From Spirogloea muscicola (taxonomy: Eukaryota > Streptophyta > Zygnematophyceae > Spirogloeales > Spirogloeaceae), in assembly GCA_009602725.1 (NCBI GenBank), contig WELB01000011.1, positions 41,664 to 105,663 on the forward strand: DNA of 64,000 bases, given 5' to 3'. Positions within the stretch are counted from its first letter, which is position 1, and each line of letters opens with the position of its first letter. The notes under the pieces are model-generated. The model was not told the DNA's origin, did not search any database, and saw only the letters and a list, made by a program, of their open reading frames with translations. Below, one piece after another: positions 37,389-48,823 of the stretch. The translations under genes were made by a program, and so were the position numbers.

Positions 37389-40300
37389 TCAGGCCAAGCT
37401 CGGAGGGTCACAAGACGGAAGAGGGCCTATAGGGAAAGGGTCCATAGACTCGGGCCTCCAGAAGAAGCACTGGTATATTGGATAAGACAGAGCAACAAAT
37501 CCAAGGGATAACAAGGTCGGCAGAGGGCTGCTTATGGTGGTGGTCACAATGAGGTATCTGCGTAGCATGAGACACCTTGCTTGGTTATTTGCTTGGCAGG
37601 CCTCCAACCAAGCACACACTGAGGCAAGCAGGCAAGTTTGTTTGTCTCAATTGTCTATGACATGCTCATCCCGTCACCGTGTGGAGCAGGGGAAGTGCCC
37701 TCACCCAGCGACGGCAATGACGACAAGGGGAACGAGTGGAGTGCATCTGACTGCATATGGCCTTTCCAGGTGCGGATGATCCCACCGAATCTTGAGGTGG
37801 GCGGCGGCAGTGGCACCATAAAAGAGCCACATGGATACACCAAAATACTCCAGAAGCTGCAGCGGAACACGTCATGTGGATCTTTCAATTTCACAACCTG
37901 TGCCCATATTGCGATGTCAAATAGGACAATGCCGCTGCTGGGAAAGAGTCTGACTGCATGGCATGGATTGATAAGAGCGGGTTGGCTAACTCACACCGAC
38001 AAGGTTGCTTGTTGGAAACAGCAAGACCATCACACACCACGCACCCTATGTAAACACCGCTCGATATGTTAACCATAATATTAAATAAGGCCAGTGTCTC
38101 ACAGGACTTCAGCAATCCATCAGGCTTGAGTAGCAGGTGTTGGAGCATCTAGCAGTCAATGATCAAGAATGGCCAACCTGGATGACTAAGGCCCTAGATG
38201 GTGCTCCACTTCTTTCATCTAGCTTACTCAGCCACTTGGGTATCTGACCACCACGAGCTGCAGCGTACTGGCAAAGCATGAACAGATGCAACTGATGAAC
38301 ATTCATCTGACGTGCAAGAAATCTGCACACAACTACATCATACACATGTCTCCTTGACAGCATACCTTGTGCAAAAGAGCTGGATGAACTAGGTGTCCAC
38401 AAGCCCAATCACTGTTGTGCATCAACTAAGATGGCAGACCTTGTGCGCACGGGAGAGGTCTACTTATTAACAATAGTGGCACACGCCCACAGAGTAACAA
38501 GAAGGTGGAGGAGAAAAGAGTGATCACTGTTTCCTTCTCATCTTGGAGACCTCTCACCAGATATCTGCCGCCAACGAGGATACTTCCATTGGCACTGCCA
38601 AGGACATTAATAGCCACTAGCAGTGACACAATGATACTGGCTGATTGCCCCAGAGCCCTCTTTGATGCAGTTATGGCAATGACAACACTGGCCTTCACTT
38701 CTGCACATCATCGAGGAAGGCAACATGCCAACATGAAAAGCGTCAGAGACACTCCATTTCAAATTATACTATGCATCTGATCAGTAGCCTTTCCACTGGA
38801 CTCTGAGAAAAGAAGGAGCTACTCTTCTTCGTGCACCATCTTTGCAGTCAAGGACGAGGGGCTCAAGAAGCCATCACACCTGCTGCTGGTAAAATGCAGA
38901 GGAATGCCAGGTTCAACGACACCTGCAGGTAATCAAAGGACCATTGCACTTATTCTCGCATTCCTTAAGCTGGAAGCAAATCCATCTGAGTATGGTGATG
39001 GTGCATTAGTCCATCACCAGAGCCCTCTGCCAGAAAATGTAATTGTCTCAAAGGAGCACTTAGGCAAGAACCAGTCCCAACAGGTCCGACAAGAAGGACA
39101 AAGGATGCTTCGTCCTTCTTCCTGTAGCTTAATGGCACGTCACATGTCATCATCCTGAAGCGTAGCCTGCTTGCCAGGAAAACTGCACACTACTTGCCAT
39201 TCCATCTTACATTGCATAAGGCCCTTCACTACGAGGAAGGTGTGGAGCACGCTCACATATATGGCCACAACAGTGATAACTCCTCCAATGGCACAGCGCG
39301 GCAGGTTCTTTGAAGGATTTTTTAACTCCTCACTCAAGAACACGACGTCATTCCTGCCAGTGCGGATCAGAGAGTACATCTGAAGCATATTGCAGAGCTG
39401 GGTGTGCCTGATTTGAATTGCAGCAGTGCAGTTCTGAAGAAAGTCATAATCGACTAGTCAATCAGACACTTGCTCTAGACTCATGGACATCAATTCTATA
39501 AGAAAGCATGAATAAACTGTACGTGGTGGCTAAAGTTGCCACTTTGCCAAGTGCAAGGTCAGCCATGCTCTAGAGAACCTGGTTTATGACCCTTACCAGC
39601 CGTCAAACGCCCAGAGGGCAGCAATCAGCCCAGGGCCCAAGCGGCTGTAATTGCTCCCTCTAAAAGGAGCTTTGAAGTTGACTTTGGCAACTTCAAGGTC
39701 TCTCCGCAAGTACTGAGCAGCAGCTCCCAGAATAAGTATGACTAATATCACCTTGCACAAGCTAAATGTATTCTGCACTAATCGACCAATGTGCACCCCT
39801 GGCATCGCGTAGAGGTTCTTGTAAGAACATTTGGAGTCTTTATTTCCACTCTGTGCAGATACACAACTTGAAGATAGAGCAACTATAGCTGGGCAAGAAG
39901 TCACCTCTAATTAGCCACTTGCATGGACGAGACATTTATCCTCCACACAATGAGCTTCAATGGTGATATCACAAAGGTAATCAGCACCTACCTAGGCAAT
40001 TAATTGCAGTGAGGATGACGATGCAACCAATAGCAGCAGCTTTCACTCGAAGGTCTGTATCCAAATCGGGATTTGTCAGATCTAGGTCAAAGATCTGCAT
40101 TGTGCCACCAACAGCAGGCTCAGCAAAAGCAGGTTCTACATTTTCCCCTGTGTTCACAGCTTGATTGACCAGGCATATTGCTGCTGCTGAGCTACTTTGC
40201 ATTGTCTAATCACACAAAATTTGTAGAGAGGTGAGGAGGGAGCTTCAGAACAAAGCCCGAGGACTTACCGAAGCCGTAAGATAGCGAGCAAAGGTGATGG

Positions 40301-40760
40301 CCACTATGCTGAGGCCGCCAGTCTTCAAGATGAAGAACATTGTCCATGTGAACGCAAATGATGCTGCATTGCCAAACGCAATCTGTTCACAACAAGGGCA
40401 CCAAACAACAATAAGCAGCTCAAATGTCATCGTCTTGCCTACTGTATATATTCCACAGCACAGTCATTGTTTGAAGCAATTCTAGGTGCAAGCATTGTCT
40501 AAATTTCTAAAATGAAAGCACTTACTGCATCTGGGACTAGCTCCAAAGCAAGCGGCGCACCTTAAGGTACTCCGCATCGCCACCAGCTGACGGTATGGCA
40601 GAGCCGAGCTCGGCGTATATGAGGCAAGAGCTCAGGGCCACGATCCCCGCGACAAGCCACGCAAGCAGGTGCAGGCCGACGCTGCCGACGTCCTGCAGGA
40701 CCACGCCAGGCGACGCAAAGATCCCGCTGCCAACGATCACGCCCACAACGACACTGCAGC
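37389..40760 (-). CDS. APC-superfamily amino-acid transporter (LAT-like), 5' end missing
   Basis: A secondary amino-acid transporter with about twelve membrane helices. Minus-strand exons give, in order: VVGVIVGSGIFASPGVVLQ (the family's TM1 signature) to AELGSAIPSAGGDAEYLK; IAFGNAASFAFTWTMFFIL to FARYLTAS; a long exon with AAICLVNQAV to IVILTAINCLG; VHIGRLVQNTFSLCKVILV to LIAALWAFDGW; NDVVFLSEELKNPSKNLPRC to VITVVAIY, the conserved EE.KNP..NLPR block; VSLNLAFLCILPAAG; ASIIVSLLVAINVLGSANGS to GGRYL; YAAARGGQIPKWLSKLDERS; a 3' part with VVKLKDPHD; and a last exon with LLSLGFVALSYPIYQCFF ending at 37389. The N-terminal exon is absent; sequence upstream of 40760 is a LINE tail and the N at 40987. 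Substrate and ion coupling cannot be told. Confidence 0.85.
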
Positions 40761-40874
40761 ACGAAGGGAAGGCGAGGACTTCTGCTGCACTGAGCGGCTG
40801 GTCTCCACTGTTGTGTCGTTCCGGGCTTCTCAAGCCAGGTGCTGTGCAATGTGAGAGGCAGCTCTGCCAGAGTA

Positions 40875-41255
40875 AGGCGATAGCTGTGAGAGGCCAGCCA
40901 GAATAGATGAACAAGGTCAGAAAGCGGCGCTTTGAAATTGCGGCAGCGGATCTGGATGCGCCACCTGTAGCCGTCCAGGGCGCTGAGNAGACCGGCTAGC
41001 ACGCCGCCATGGCAGCTCGCGAGAGACGCACCTTTTTTTCCCCCCCCTTTTTTTTCTCTCTCTTTTTGGCCTCGGTGACAGTGGTGAAGAAGGCGCGCGG
41101 TCCGCATGAAATTGAAAGGGATGCCAATTCTAGCCATACAAATGTCCTGTTAACTGGGTAATGAGCTGGCTAAGGGGGACACTCATATCCCCGAGTGAGC
41201 ACATGCAGATCTGACAAGCTATACTGAGGAGCCAAACCACCACCATAGAAGCCAC
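40875..41255. repeat. LINE tail, N and repeat D copy
   Basis: agctgtgagaggccagcc (minus-strand tail) lies near 40886. The single N is at 40987, followed by a T/C-rich stretch at 41030-41065 and a long copy of repeat D at 41092-41255 that matches 17203-17360 almost throughout. Confidence 0.6.
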
Positions 41256-41259
41256 TAGC

Positions 41260-41930
41260 CTGGGCGAATGCACGACCAGCACGCTGGTGAATCGCGAGTG
41301 CCTGGGAGCGCTGCAGACTCAATTATAGCCGCATTCTACAGCATGCAACGATGGCTTGCGGGACGCTGAATGGCCTAAGCTACCCGCCCGACTACGTCGG
41401 CGGGCATCAATATGCAGTGCCAAGCGATGGAGGAGGGAAGACCACTTCGTCCCGTAGCCGCCGTACATGTCCGTGGCGCACGGGAAGAAGTGATCGCCCC
41501 GGGGTGGTCATGTTAGTCCTCATCTCCTTCTTCCTCTCCCCATGATGTGTCGAGTGGTGAAATCCTTGTCCAGTATTCCTGGGCTGGCTTTTCGCAGCCC
41601 TCGCCCATCCCCGAACAACGTGCTTACTCGTGGTCACAAAGCGGGTCAGCTTAGCAGCAGGTATGTACAGCTGTCAATGTGCTTGCCTTTGAACTTGGCC
41701 ACTCAGGCCCTATCACTCAAAAACCTTTGGACGAGCTTACTTTCCTGGCAGTCCAGGGCGTCAGCCCGCGTGCGGTGCGCATGTAATGTGAGGGGGCCAA
41801 AGCAAGCCAGTACACTACGTAAGAAAAAAAGGCGCAGCGAAGGAAGGCCCACTCTCGGACGGGCCACCATCCGCTGTTCTGAAAATGGTGCCCAGTTGTC
41901 GCATAGATCTTCCCTTTATCTCTATCATTT
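41260..41930. repeat. Repeat-rich, one LINE tail
   Basis: Contains gggctggcttttcgcagccc (plus tail) near 41581 and a subfamily I-like fragment (tcaatgtgcttgcctttgaa) near 41675. No host gene was recognised. Confidence 0.4.
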
Positions 41931-42400
41931 CACTTTTTTGCCTTGTATATACTTTTGGACTGGCCTCAAATCCATTCCCTTACATTGAAAGCTGTATCTT
42001 CTCGCTGCTCTGACTTGCGGCTGCTGACTAGGGGTTGTCGAGCACCTTTTTGTTGTAGCCACTTGAGTAGGTGCTTTTGGCGCTTCAGCGCTTCCCGGCC
42101 CCTTTGGACCTTGTCCATGTTTAATTGGGGCTGGCCTCTAAGACCCCTTGCCTTGCACCTGCGTGCTGGCCGAGCTCTCGCTGCAGCCTCTGGCTTTCGT
42201 CAAGGGGATTGCTTTCCGGCTGCTAGTCTTTTGGATCTGCGGCTCCTCACTCGTGGTTGTTGAGTGATTTATCCTACCCCAGCGCTTTTGACCCCTTCGA
42301 ACCTTGTCAAATTGGGCTGGATTTTCACACTCCATGCCTCCTTTGGGACCTTGTCCATTCCTTTGGGCTGGCCTCTCACAGCCACCAGTCAATCTGGCCG
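41930..42400 (+). mobile_element. Two LINE 3' ends in tandem
   Basis: A first end gives CSDLRLLTRGC near 42030 with its tail to about 42150. A second gives LHLRAGRALAAASGFRQG and LLDLRLLTRGC, followed by its tail with gggctggattttcacactcc near 42314 and gggctggcctctcacagcc near 42366. Both are plus strand and 5'-truncated, and lie head to tail. Confidence 0.65.
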
Positions 42401-42760
42401 CGCTTTCTTTTTTGGGAGAGCCACTTCCTCCTTGTGTTGTGTTTCCGGCTGAGATGCGCTTGCCAGCTGCTTATCTGTCGTTCTTGCGATGACGAGTTTT
42501 GGCCTGCTTTCAGCGTGCTCAGGCTTATGCCTTGCACCAGAAAGCTGGGCGAGCTCTAATTGGTGGCAGAAGGGCTTCGTATCTGACATCTAGTAGTCAG
42601 GCATTGATTAGCGACCTGTATGTTTTGACCCGTGGTTACTGAGCGGGTCAATCTGCTGTAGATAATGTAGGTCTTTAGATGTGCTTGCCTTTGTATTTGG
42701 CCATTTGGCCTTCGTTTGTTTCCAAATACACGAGATATTTTCTTCATGGGAGCTGCCATC
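42400..42760 (+). mobile_element. LINE 3' end, subfamily I
   Basis: Plus-strand frames contain ALHQKAGRALIGGRRAS and ISDLYVLTRGY, with the stop near 42642, and the subfamily I tail (gagcgggtcaatctgctgta and on through ttggccatttggcc) to about 42740. Confidence 0.65.
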
Positions 42761-42954
42761 TTGGTGTCTCTTGCTTTCCTGAGTAGATACACCTCCTGAC
42801 TCCTGTGGACTTTGTTCATCCTCTTTAGGTTGGCCTCTACTGCCATTGTCAAACAGCCTTTGCCCCAGATTGACAGCAGTGACTGTGTGGCCAGCCCAAA
42901 GAAGAAGTGGCTCTCCCAATGGGGGCAAGGGCTGTGAAAAAGAAGAAAGTGATC

Positions 42955-43000
42955 GCCCCTTGAGGATAGGGGCTGGAAAAGCCAGCCCAAAAGGAATGGT
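42955..43000 (-). repeat. LINE tail hairpin
   Basis: ggggctggaaaagccagccc near 42967 followed by aaaaggaatgg, in minus-strand orientation: a near-perfect GGCTGG/CCAGCC stem. Confidence 0.55.
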
Positions 43001-43047
43001 GGACGAAGTCGGAAAGAGCCGGATGTCGCAGGAAGCAGGAAAGAGGT

Positions 43048-44040
43048 AGAATTCCAAGTATAAGAAACAAATGTAGGCCAATGGCCAAGTACAAAAGCAA
43101 GCACATCCAAAGATCTACATAACCTTCAGCAGGTTGACCCGCTCAATAACCACGGGTCACAACATAGAGGTCACTAATCGATGCATGAATACTAGATGCC
43201 AGAAACGGAGCCCTTCTGCCACCAACTAGAGCTCGCCCAGTTTTCTGGTGCAAGGCACTAGCCTGAGCACGCTGCAAACAGGCCGAAACTCGTCGTCGCA
43301 AGAGCGATAGTCATGCAGCTGGCAAGCCCATCTCAGCCGGAAACACATCTGCACGTCGAGTGTAGCCTAGATTGGCAATGTTTTGAAGGAGCGTGTGGAA
43401 ACGAGGATGCAGACAGCCATAGATGTCGATTGCCGCTGGCAGGAGCTGACGCATTGGGGGTAATCGGAGTAGTGCCGCAGTTTCTTTGTTCTGCACCGCC
43501 CACTGCATGCCCAGCGATGTGTGTCGATGCTGGGCCCTTATATGCCTCCGTAACAACAACGTCGACCAGGGCCCGTGGTCCTCCACCAGGTTGCACGCCC
43601 ACAATGTCAAGTGTGCGGCGATGATGACGTTCCTGGGCGTCCGTGGTGATAGGCATGATGTTGTTGACTTCCACAACTGCTCGATAGCCGGCGTCGCGCA
43701 TCAAGCCCGCCAGGGCATCGCGAAGGAGGTTGTGAATGCCCACCACTTCTGGTCCAATGGGGCATCTTAGCATGTGAGTGGCGAGCACAGCACCCTCTGC
43801 ACGGAAGCCGCACTCGCACTGGCGCACCCCAATCAGGCAGTTAGGTGGGAGGCCGAGGAAGAGTTGAAGCGATGTCCGAAAGGCCTCGGAGCTGATGCTG
43901 AAGGCGTTGGCGACGGGGGGAGAGGTGATCCGGTCAGTGGCAACAGGTGTAGCCAGAGAAGTAAGTCTTGCCAAGCTCCTTGGATTGTTCTGAATCTCTG
44001 GCAGCCTCCTCAACCTTCTGCGGCGGTCGTCTTCCACGGT
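43048..44040 (-). mobile_element. LINE C-terminal fragment, copy B (subfamily I)
   Basis: The near-identical partner of copy A. The upstream two thirds are open from 44043: RRRRLRRLPEIQ-type start, QCECGFRAEGA...HMLRC zinc-knuckle-like motif, IHNLLRDALAGLMRDAGYRA, RALVDVVVTEAYKGPA. A second frame then gives AAIDIYGCLHPRFHTLLQ, and the terminal LTRGY-type peptide near 43147 is followed by the subfamily I tail. A frame change between these parts indicates a dead copy. The upstream limit of homology with copy A is the same point, as if both descend from one truncated source or a duplication. Confidence 0.75.
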
Positions 44041-44184
44041 CATAACCAGTCTGGATTGTGCCCCTCTATCAGAAGCTTGGGCGAGGGCGGAGAATGGCGT
44101 GAGTAGGGGTTGGAGAGAGGGGAAAGAGCTGATGGCTGAGTCGCGGATGCTCCTCAGATCCGCTTGGAAGGGGAAGGAGCCGTC

Positions 44185-44600
44185 CGCGGCCAGACTGACT
44201 GGTGGCTGGGAAAGGCCAGCCCAAGGGAATGAACAAGGTCTGAAGGAGCCGGAGTGCGAACGACAAGGACTAAGGCATCAGCCAGGGAACGCTCAGTAAC
44301 CTTAGTCAGGAGATGCAAGTCTGAGTAGCTAGCTGGCGGAAAGCAGGAAACCAGTCTTTAAGACGTCAGCAAGTGGGCTCTCAGAAACCTCTAGTCAGTA
44401 AGTGCAAGTCTGATTGACTAGAGTAACTAGTCTGAATAACCGGTGCCCCCTTCGGAAGAACTTGATCTCTTCCGTGGCAGAGCCCACTTGGCATCGTCTG
44501 CCTCCGCATGGGCCACACAGAGAGAAGGCGCGCGGTGCGCATGAAATGAAAGCGTTGCCAATGCAAGCAAATGCAGACCCAAAAACTGCAGGAATGAGGT
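44185..44600 (-). mobile_element. LINE 3' ends, minus
   Basis: A tail hairpin ggctgggaaaggccagccc lies near 44199, serving an end with SDLHLLTK near 44310. A second end, SQSDLHLLTRGF, has its stop at 44381. A repeat D core (gcgcgcggtgcgcatgaaat) lies near 44526. Confidence 0.55.
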
Positions 44601-44811
44601 GTCGCTTCGTCGACGTTCCACAAGAAAAGCCCAAATCCATGATCAAGTGATGGCCGCAAGCCGGGAAGCCCCGTTCAAAATCTTAATCCCCCCGCCCCCC
44701 ATACTGCCTCCTCCCCACCGGTTCCCACCAGCACCCCGCCCCGAGCCCACGCCCCGAGAGCGCCCCGCGGCGGATATCGCGGCCACCGCGGCGGAGCTCG
44801 AGGCGGACGCC

Positions 44812-46249
44812 ATGGGCGCCGTGGCCTTCCTCGGCCGCGTCTTCTTCGCCGCAATCTTCGTTTTGGCCGCCTGGCAAAAGTGCAACTCCCAGCACCGCAC
44901 GCCGGCGCCGCACCGCTGCGCTATCGCGCCGGCCCAGCTTCCGGCGCTGTCGAGACAGTCCTTTACTTGAGCTGTGACTATCTGCTCGATCGAATGTCAT
45001 TCCGGCGGTCGCTTGGCGCTGAAGTCTGTGACCCTCGTGCGTCGGCAGGACTGTGGACTTTGGCAGCGATGGGGGGCCGGCGCTCAAGGGCATGGAGCCG
45101 AAGCTGGAGGCGTTCAGGGGCCACATCACCCGCCTGCTCAACGTCCAAGTCCCCGAAGTGGACGTAGGCTCCACACCGGCGCACCACGTGATCCTAGGCG
45201 GTTTGCTGTGCCAGTAGCATGCAGACTGACGTCATTGCTTGCTTGAAGGGTCTGGGGCTGTCATGCAAGCCCTGTTGTACGATGACGATTGACGACTTGA
45301 AGGAAGCGGAGCAATGCTCCTGCAGACACGAACGTTGCTTCACCTCGCTTGACAGCCTCTAGACAGTCAAAGGGATCTTTGCTTCAAGTTTTCACTCGGA
45401 CTTCCACTAGGTGACTTGCCCTCCAAGTGTCAACCATCTCGACCATCTTGTAGAAGTCCGTCTATAATGGACTACGTATGTGCGTGCTTGTTTACAGCCC
45501 AAGTTGCTGCTGATTACTGCCATCGTCCTGGAGGGACTGGGAGGAATTCTCTTCACACTCGGGAGCAACCTCGGGGCTCTCCTTCTGGTCAAGCACCTCC
45601 CCTAGCTCATCCCACCTTGATTTTTCTTTGCAACATCTATATGCTTTGGAAGCTTGAGTTCGGATCCAGCAAAGTTGGTAGCTCCGTGCACGAAGGCAAT
45701 GTGCAAGGCATGCTCCTTGCCTGTGGATCCTGTACCCTGCCACTTCACTATATCTGGGAGTTGGTCATTCAGGTGGATGCATTATTAGCGTACCAGTGGC
45801 AGAAACAGCACCTGACCTGTAAACAATTTCAATACAATCTTCTGATTATGTGGACCAAACTCTCCTTGTTGCTGTTGCAGCTGCTCTTCCTTGTCGCCGT
45901 CACCCCCATCATGCACGACTTCTATAACTTCGAGCCAACCAGCCAGGAGTTCACTCAGGAGTTCATTCAGTTTCTTAAGGTAAGAATAGTTGTGTGGCAT
46001 TATAAGGACTTCATCTGACATCCTGCAGAGATGTATGTCCCTTCTGGCTGATCTGTACAATACGCTTGACATAGGAGAATGAGGGTGTAGTGGTGCCTCA
46101 CCACCAAGCCTAAATCCCTATTCCAATGGTATCTTCGGTGACAGAATATGTCCCTGTTTGGCGCTCTTCTCTTCTACCTCGGCCTGCGCAACTCAGCTGC
46201 CAGATCACTTGCTCGAAGAAAGGCTGGAGTGAAGACCAAGATGACTTGA
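44812..46249 (+). CDS. HR-like lesion-inducing protein (DoxX-like membrane protein)
   Basis: A plant HR-like lesion-inducer family protein: a small four-helix membrane protein whose overexpression causes lesion-like cell death in plants, with molecular function unknown. Exon 1 (44812-44879) is MGAVAFLGRVFFAAIFVLAA then WQK, the family start. Exon 2 (about 45048-45164) encodes TVDFGSDGGPALKGMEPKLE to NVQVPEVD. Exon 3 (about 45500-45590) is PKLLLITAIVLEGLGGILFT then LGSNLGALLL. Exon 4 (about 45879-45978) is LLFLVAVTPIMHDFYNFEPT to FIQFLK. Exon 5 (about 46144-46249) is NMSLFGALLFYLGLRNSAAR and ends with a lysine-rich tail, KAGVKTKMT. The DFYN and NMSLFGALL.. blocks are diagnostic. Junctions are GT-AG. 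The gene appears complete at about 150 residues. Confidence 0.92.
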
Positions 46250-46796
46250 TGGGCCAGAGAGAGAAATCACAGGCTTAGCGTGCCTGTGTTGCCGGCTGAA
46301 TGTGTTCGCTAGTGTGCTGAGATAGTAAGCCGCATGGATTCTGGCTCCTATTGCGCAGCGGCAGGGCTCAGAGCAAGTGGCAGGGTGCCTGTAATCAGTG
46401 CGTTCACGTGCAGATTATCGTGGTGAAGCTGCTAGTGGTCTAAAAGGTATTCGTGGCCTGCTTTAGCTTCAATTCGTGGAGCCCTCCTTCACACCCTTCT
46501 CACATAACAGCAGGTGTCAGCTATCATCTTGCAGTCTGTGATGCCGATGCTCCTGGCAAAATTTGTCAGAGCTTTGTCAGAGCTCCTCCCAAATCGTTCC
46601 CTGCTTCCTCGGTCTGCTCTTGCAGTACTTCATCTTGCTCTACAAGTGCCTAGCAAGTCGAAGTGCGCGCCCCCTTTAGCACTGAGCAACCTTGGAAAAC
46701 GTTCCACTCGATCAGTAATATAGGAGTAATCAAGGGCTCTTAAGATGGGAAAACTGGAAAGTGGATGATTTGCTGTAGCATTTAACCAAGCTCTCT

Positions 46797-47330
46797 TCAG
46801 GGGTCGAATGCCTCAGGTGGGGGTGGCACGAGGTTGATGCCACGAGGGTCGAGGAGCTGCACGACCACCAGGTACGCAACACCAAGCAGCACAGCGACGA
46901 CGCCGGTCACGATCGCCGTGGTCTGCCCCTTCTCGTCCTTGGCTGCAACGCCTGGCGAGACTCGGAGCGACCAGTCAGTCGCAACACCAAGACTCACAAC
47001 CTGCGCATGTGCTGAGGCTGAATTGGCTTTCCTTGTGCCAACGGCCTTCTGCAGGATTTATTAGTCAGCGAGACGGCACCCACGCTTGCTGCTCGTGCTG
47101 CCGCTCGCCGGCTGAGCCGACGGCGACGGCGGCGGCGGCGGCGACGGCGGCAGCGGCGGAGGCTCGTCTGCAGCCGCCCTCTCCACGGGTCTGGCGCTCC
47201 CGTCCGGCGCTCTGGTCGCCACAAAGCCCCGCAGCAGCCTGGACGACAGCTACGGCCAGCCGCGTGTTGGCGCACGGCCACGGCGCGGCGACGGGTTTGG
47301 CCTCGCCGTCGCGACGAGCGGGCGCGCCGC
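46797..47330 (-). CDS. Small membrane protein with probable plastid transit peptide
   Basis: The last exon (46797-47049) encodes KAVGTRKANSASAHAQVVSL, then a single membrane helix (AIVTGVVAVLLGVAYLVVVQ) and the tail LLDPRGINLVPPPPEAFDP. Similar single-helix proteins with a PPPPEAF-type tail occur in plants, without assigned function. The 5' part is an Arg/Ala-rich GC-rich sequence containing a (GCC)n tract, plausible as a chloroplast transit peptide. The likely splice is AGC|gtgggt to cctgcag|AAGGCC. No start codon was found before the N at 47350, so the first exon is incomplete or lost. Confidence 0.6.
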
Positions 47331-47350
47331 GGCGGCGCACCTTGCGGGCN

Positions 47351-47363
47351 CCCTAACCCTAAT
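47351..47363 (+). promoter_or_regulatory. Telomere-like box next to an N
   Basis: ccctaaccctaa follows the N at 47350 directly and lies about 450 bp upstream of the RPC11 start. It may be a telo-box-type element in the RPC11 promoter or the end of a contig. Plant telo-boxes favour genes for the translation and transcription machinery. Confidence 0.4.
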
Positions 47364-47814
47364 ACGCCCAATGGCCTTATCCTTCTATACTTCTCATCAT
47401 CACGTTCACGGTTCGATTCGTGCAAACCCCATGGCGAGAGTCCTCTTGCCGCAAGACCCCTAGCCTTAGACCCTCCGGCTCTGCGCCGGCTGCCAGCGCC
47501 GCGCCGCGCGCTCGGCGGCGGCGGCGGCGGCGGCGCCTCTCACGGCAAGCGATGCCTGCTCGAGCGGCAGCCCTTGCGAGCTCGCGCTCCACACCGGCAG
47601 CTTGAGCTCCGCCGGGGCAGTGGCTGCGGCGCGAGCTTGCTTGCGGTTGGGCGGCCCTCCTTGGCTGCTGCTTCTGCGGCAGCTGGCCCTGTCGTTCCTT
47701 GGCGTCTACGCGGCCGTCAGCTCTTCAATGGCTCCCTTGCTATACTCCGAGCCCGCACTCCCCGCGTTGCCCTCCTGTGCGGAGCCCAGATGATGTCCCT
47801 CGGCGGCGCCGCGC

Positions 47815-48537
47815 ATGGAGTTCTGCCCGACGTGCGGGAACATACTCCTCGTGGAGCACGCGGCGGGCCAGGGCGTGCGATTCTTCTGCCAGACGTGCCC
47901 ATTTATCTACTGCATTGACAGAAAGGTGAGCATGTATGCTGTGCGCTGCCGCGCGCAAGCATGCCACTCGAGCCTGCAATCAGGCCTTTCGGTGCCTCTA
48001 GCCCTGACTGTTGGAGCTTCTGAGCTGCATTCAAAGCCCTGTCTTGACGTTCTCGCTGCTAACCTGGACCACTGCATCCACTGCCTTCGCTTACGTTGGG
48101 CAAAATCGTTGTTGTTACTCACCAAAGCTGGGGGTCTGCCCACCTTGCTGTGCAGCTGAGCAAGCGCCTGCAGTTAGTCAAGAAGGAGGTGGATGATGTC
48201 CTCGGCGGAGAAGAGGCCTGGAAGAACGTGGACCGCATCGAAGGTGCAACTTTCACTAAACTGCTGCCTGAGGCCCAAAGCTCAGGCATGACTGATGCGC
48301 ACATAATATTTCGCCTATCAGACTTGCTACGGAGCTCACGGTGTGTCAAAGAGTTAGACCTGGCGCTCACCTTGCTAATCCCATGCTGTATGGTGACTTC
48401 GTGCAGTGACCTGTGAGAGGTGCCAAAGTCCAGAGGCCTTCTTCATGCAAGTCCAAACTAGGTCTGCCGATGAGCCGATGACCACGTTCTACAAGTGCTG
48501 CAACCTGCAGTGCAGTTACCGGTGGAAGGAAGGTTGA
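47815..48537 (+). CDS. RNA polymerase III subunit RPC11 (RPC10/POLR3K)
   Basis: The small TFIIS-like Pol III subunit, needed for RNA cleavage, termination and reinitiation on tRNA and 5S genes. Exons 47815-47925, 48156-48243 and 48407-48537 join in phase to give 109 residues, the normal length. The N-terminal zinc ribbon is MEFCPTCGNILLVEHA and FFCQTCPFIYCIDRK. The linker is KKEVDDVLGGEEAWKNVDRI. The C-terminal TFIIS-type ribbon is CERCQSPEAFFMQVQ, then TRSADEPMTTFYKCCN, whose acidic DE pair is the catalytic hairpin, and CSYRWKEG. All eight zinc cysteines are present. A GC-rich 5' leader with a (GGC)n tract precedes the start. Confidence 0.96.
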
Positions 48538-48823
48538 CGACATGACACCTTATAGATATGTGACACAGCGCTCCACAAAGGGAAGCTGAACTTGTGAGGT
48601 CCTACCCCTCGCTCGTGTGCTGCCTCCGTTTGCTGTCAAACAGCATAACCATTGCTTTTATGACTTCATTGATAAGGTACTCTTTCAAAGGTTATCATTA
48701 GGTTCAAGTCATAACAGCTGGAGTTGAATAATTGAGGGTTGTAACATCGTCAAGCAAGAAGATGAAGACCTGAGCTCAATGTCCGCTTCTTCTGATACTG
48801 GAGTACCTGTAGAAGCTGTCTGG

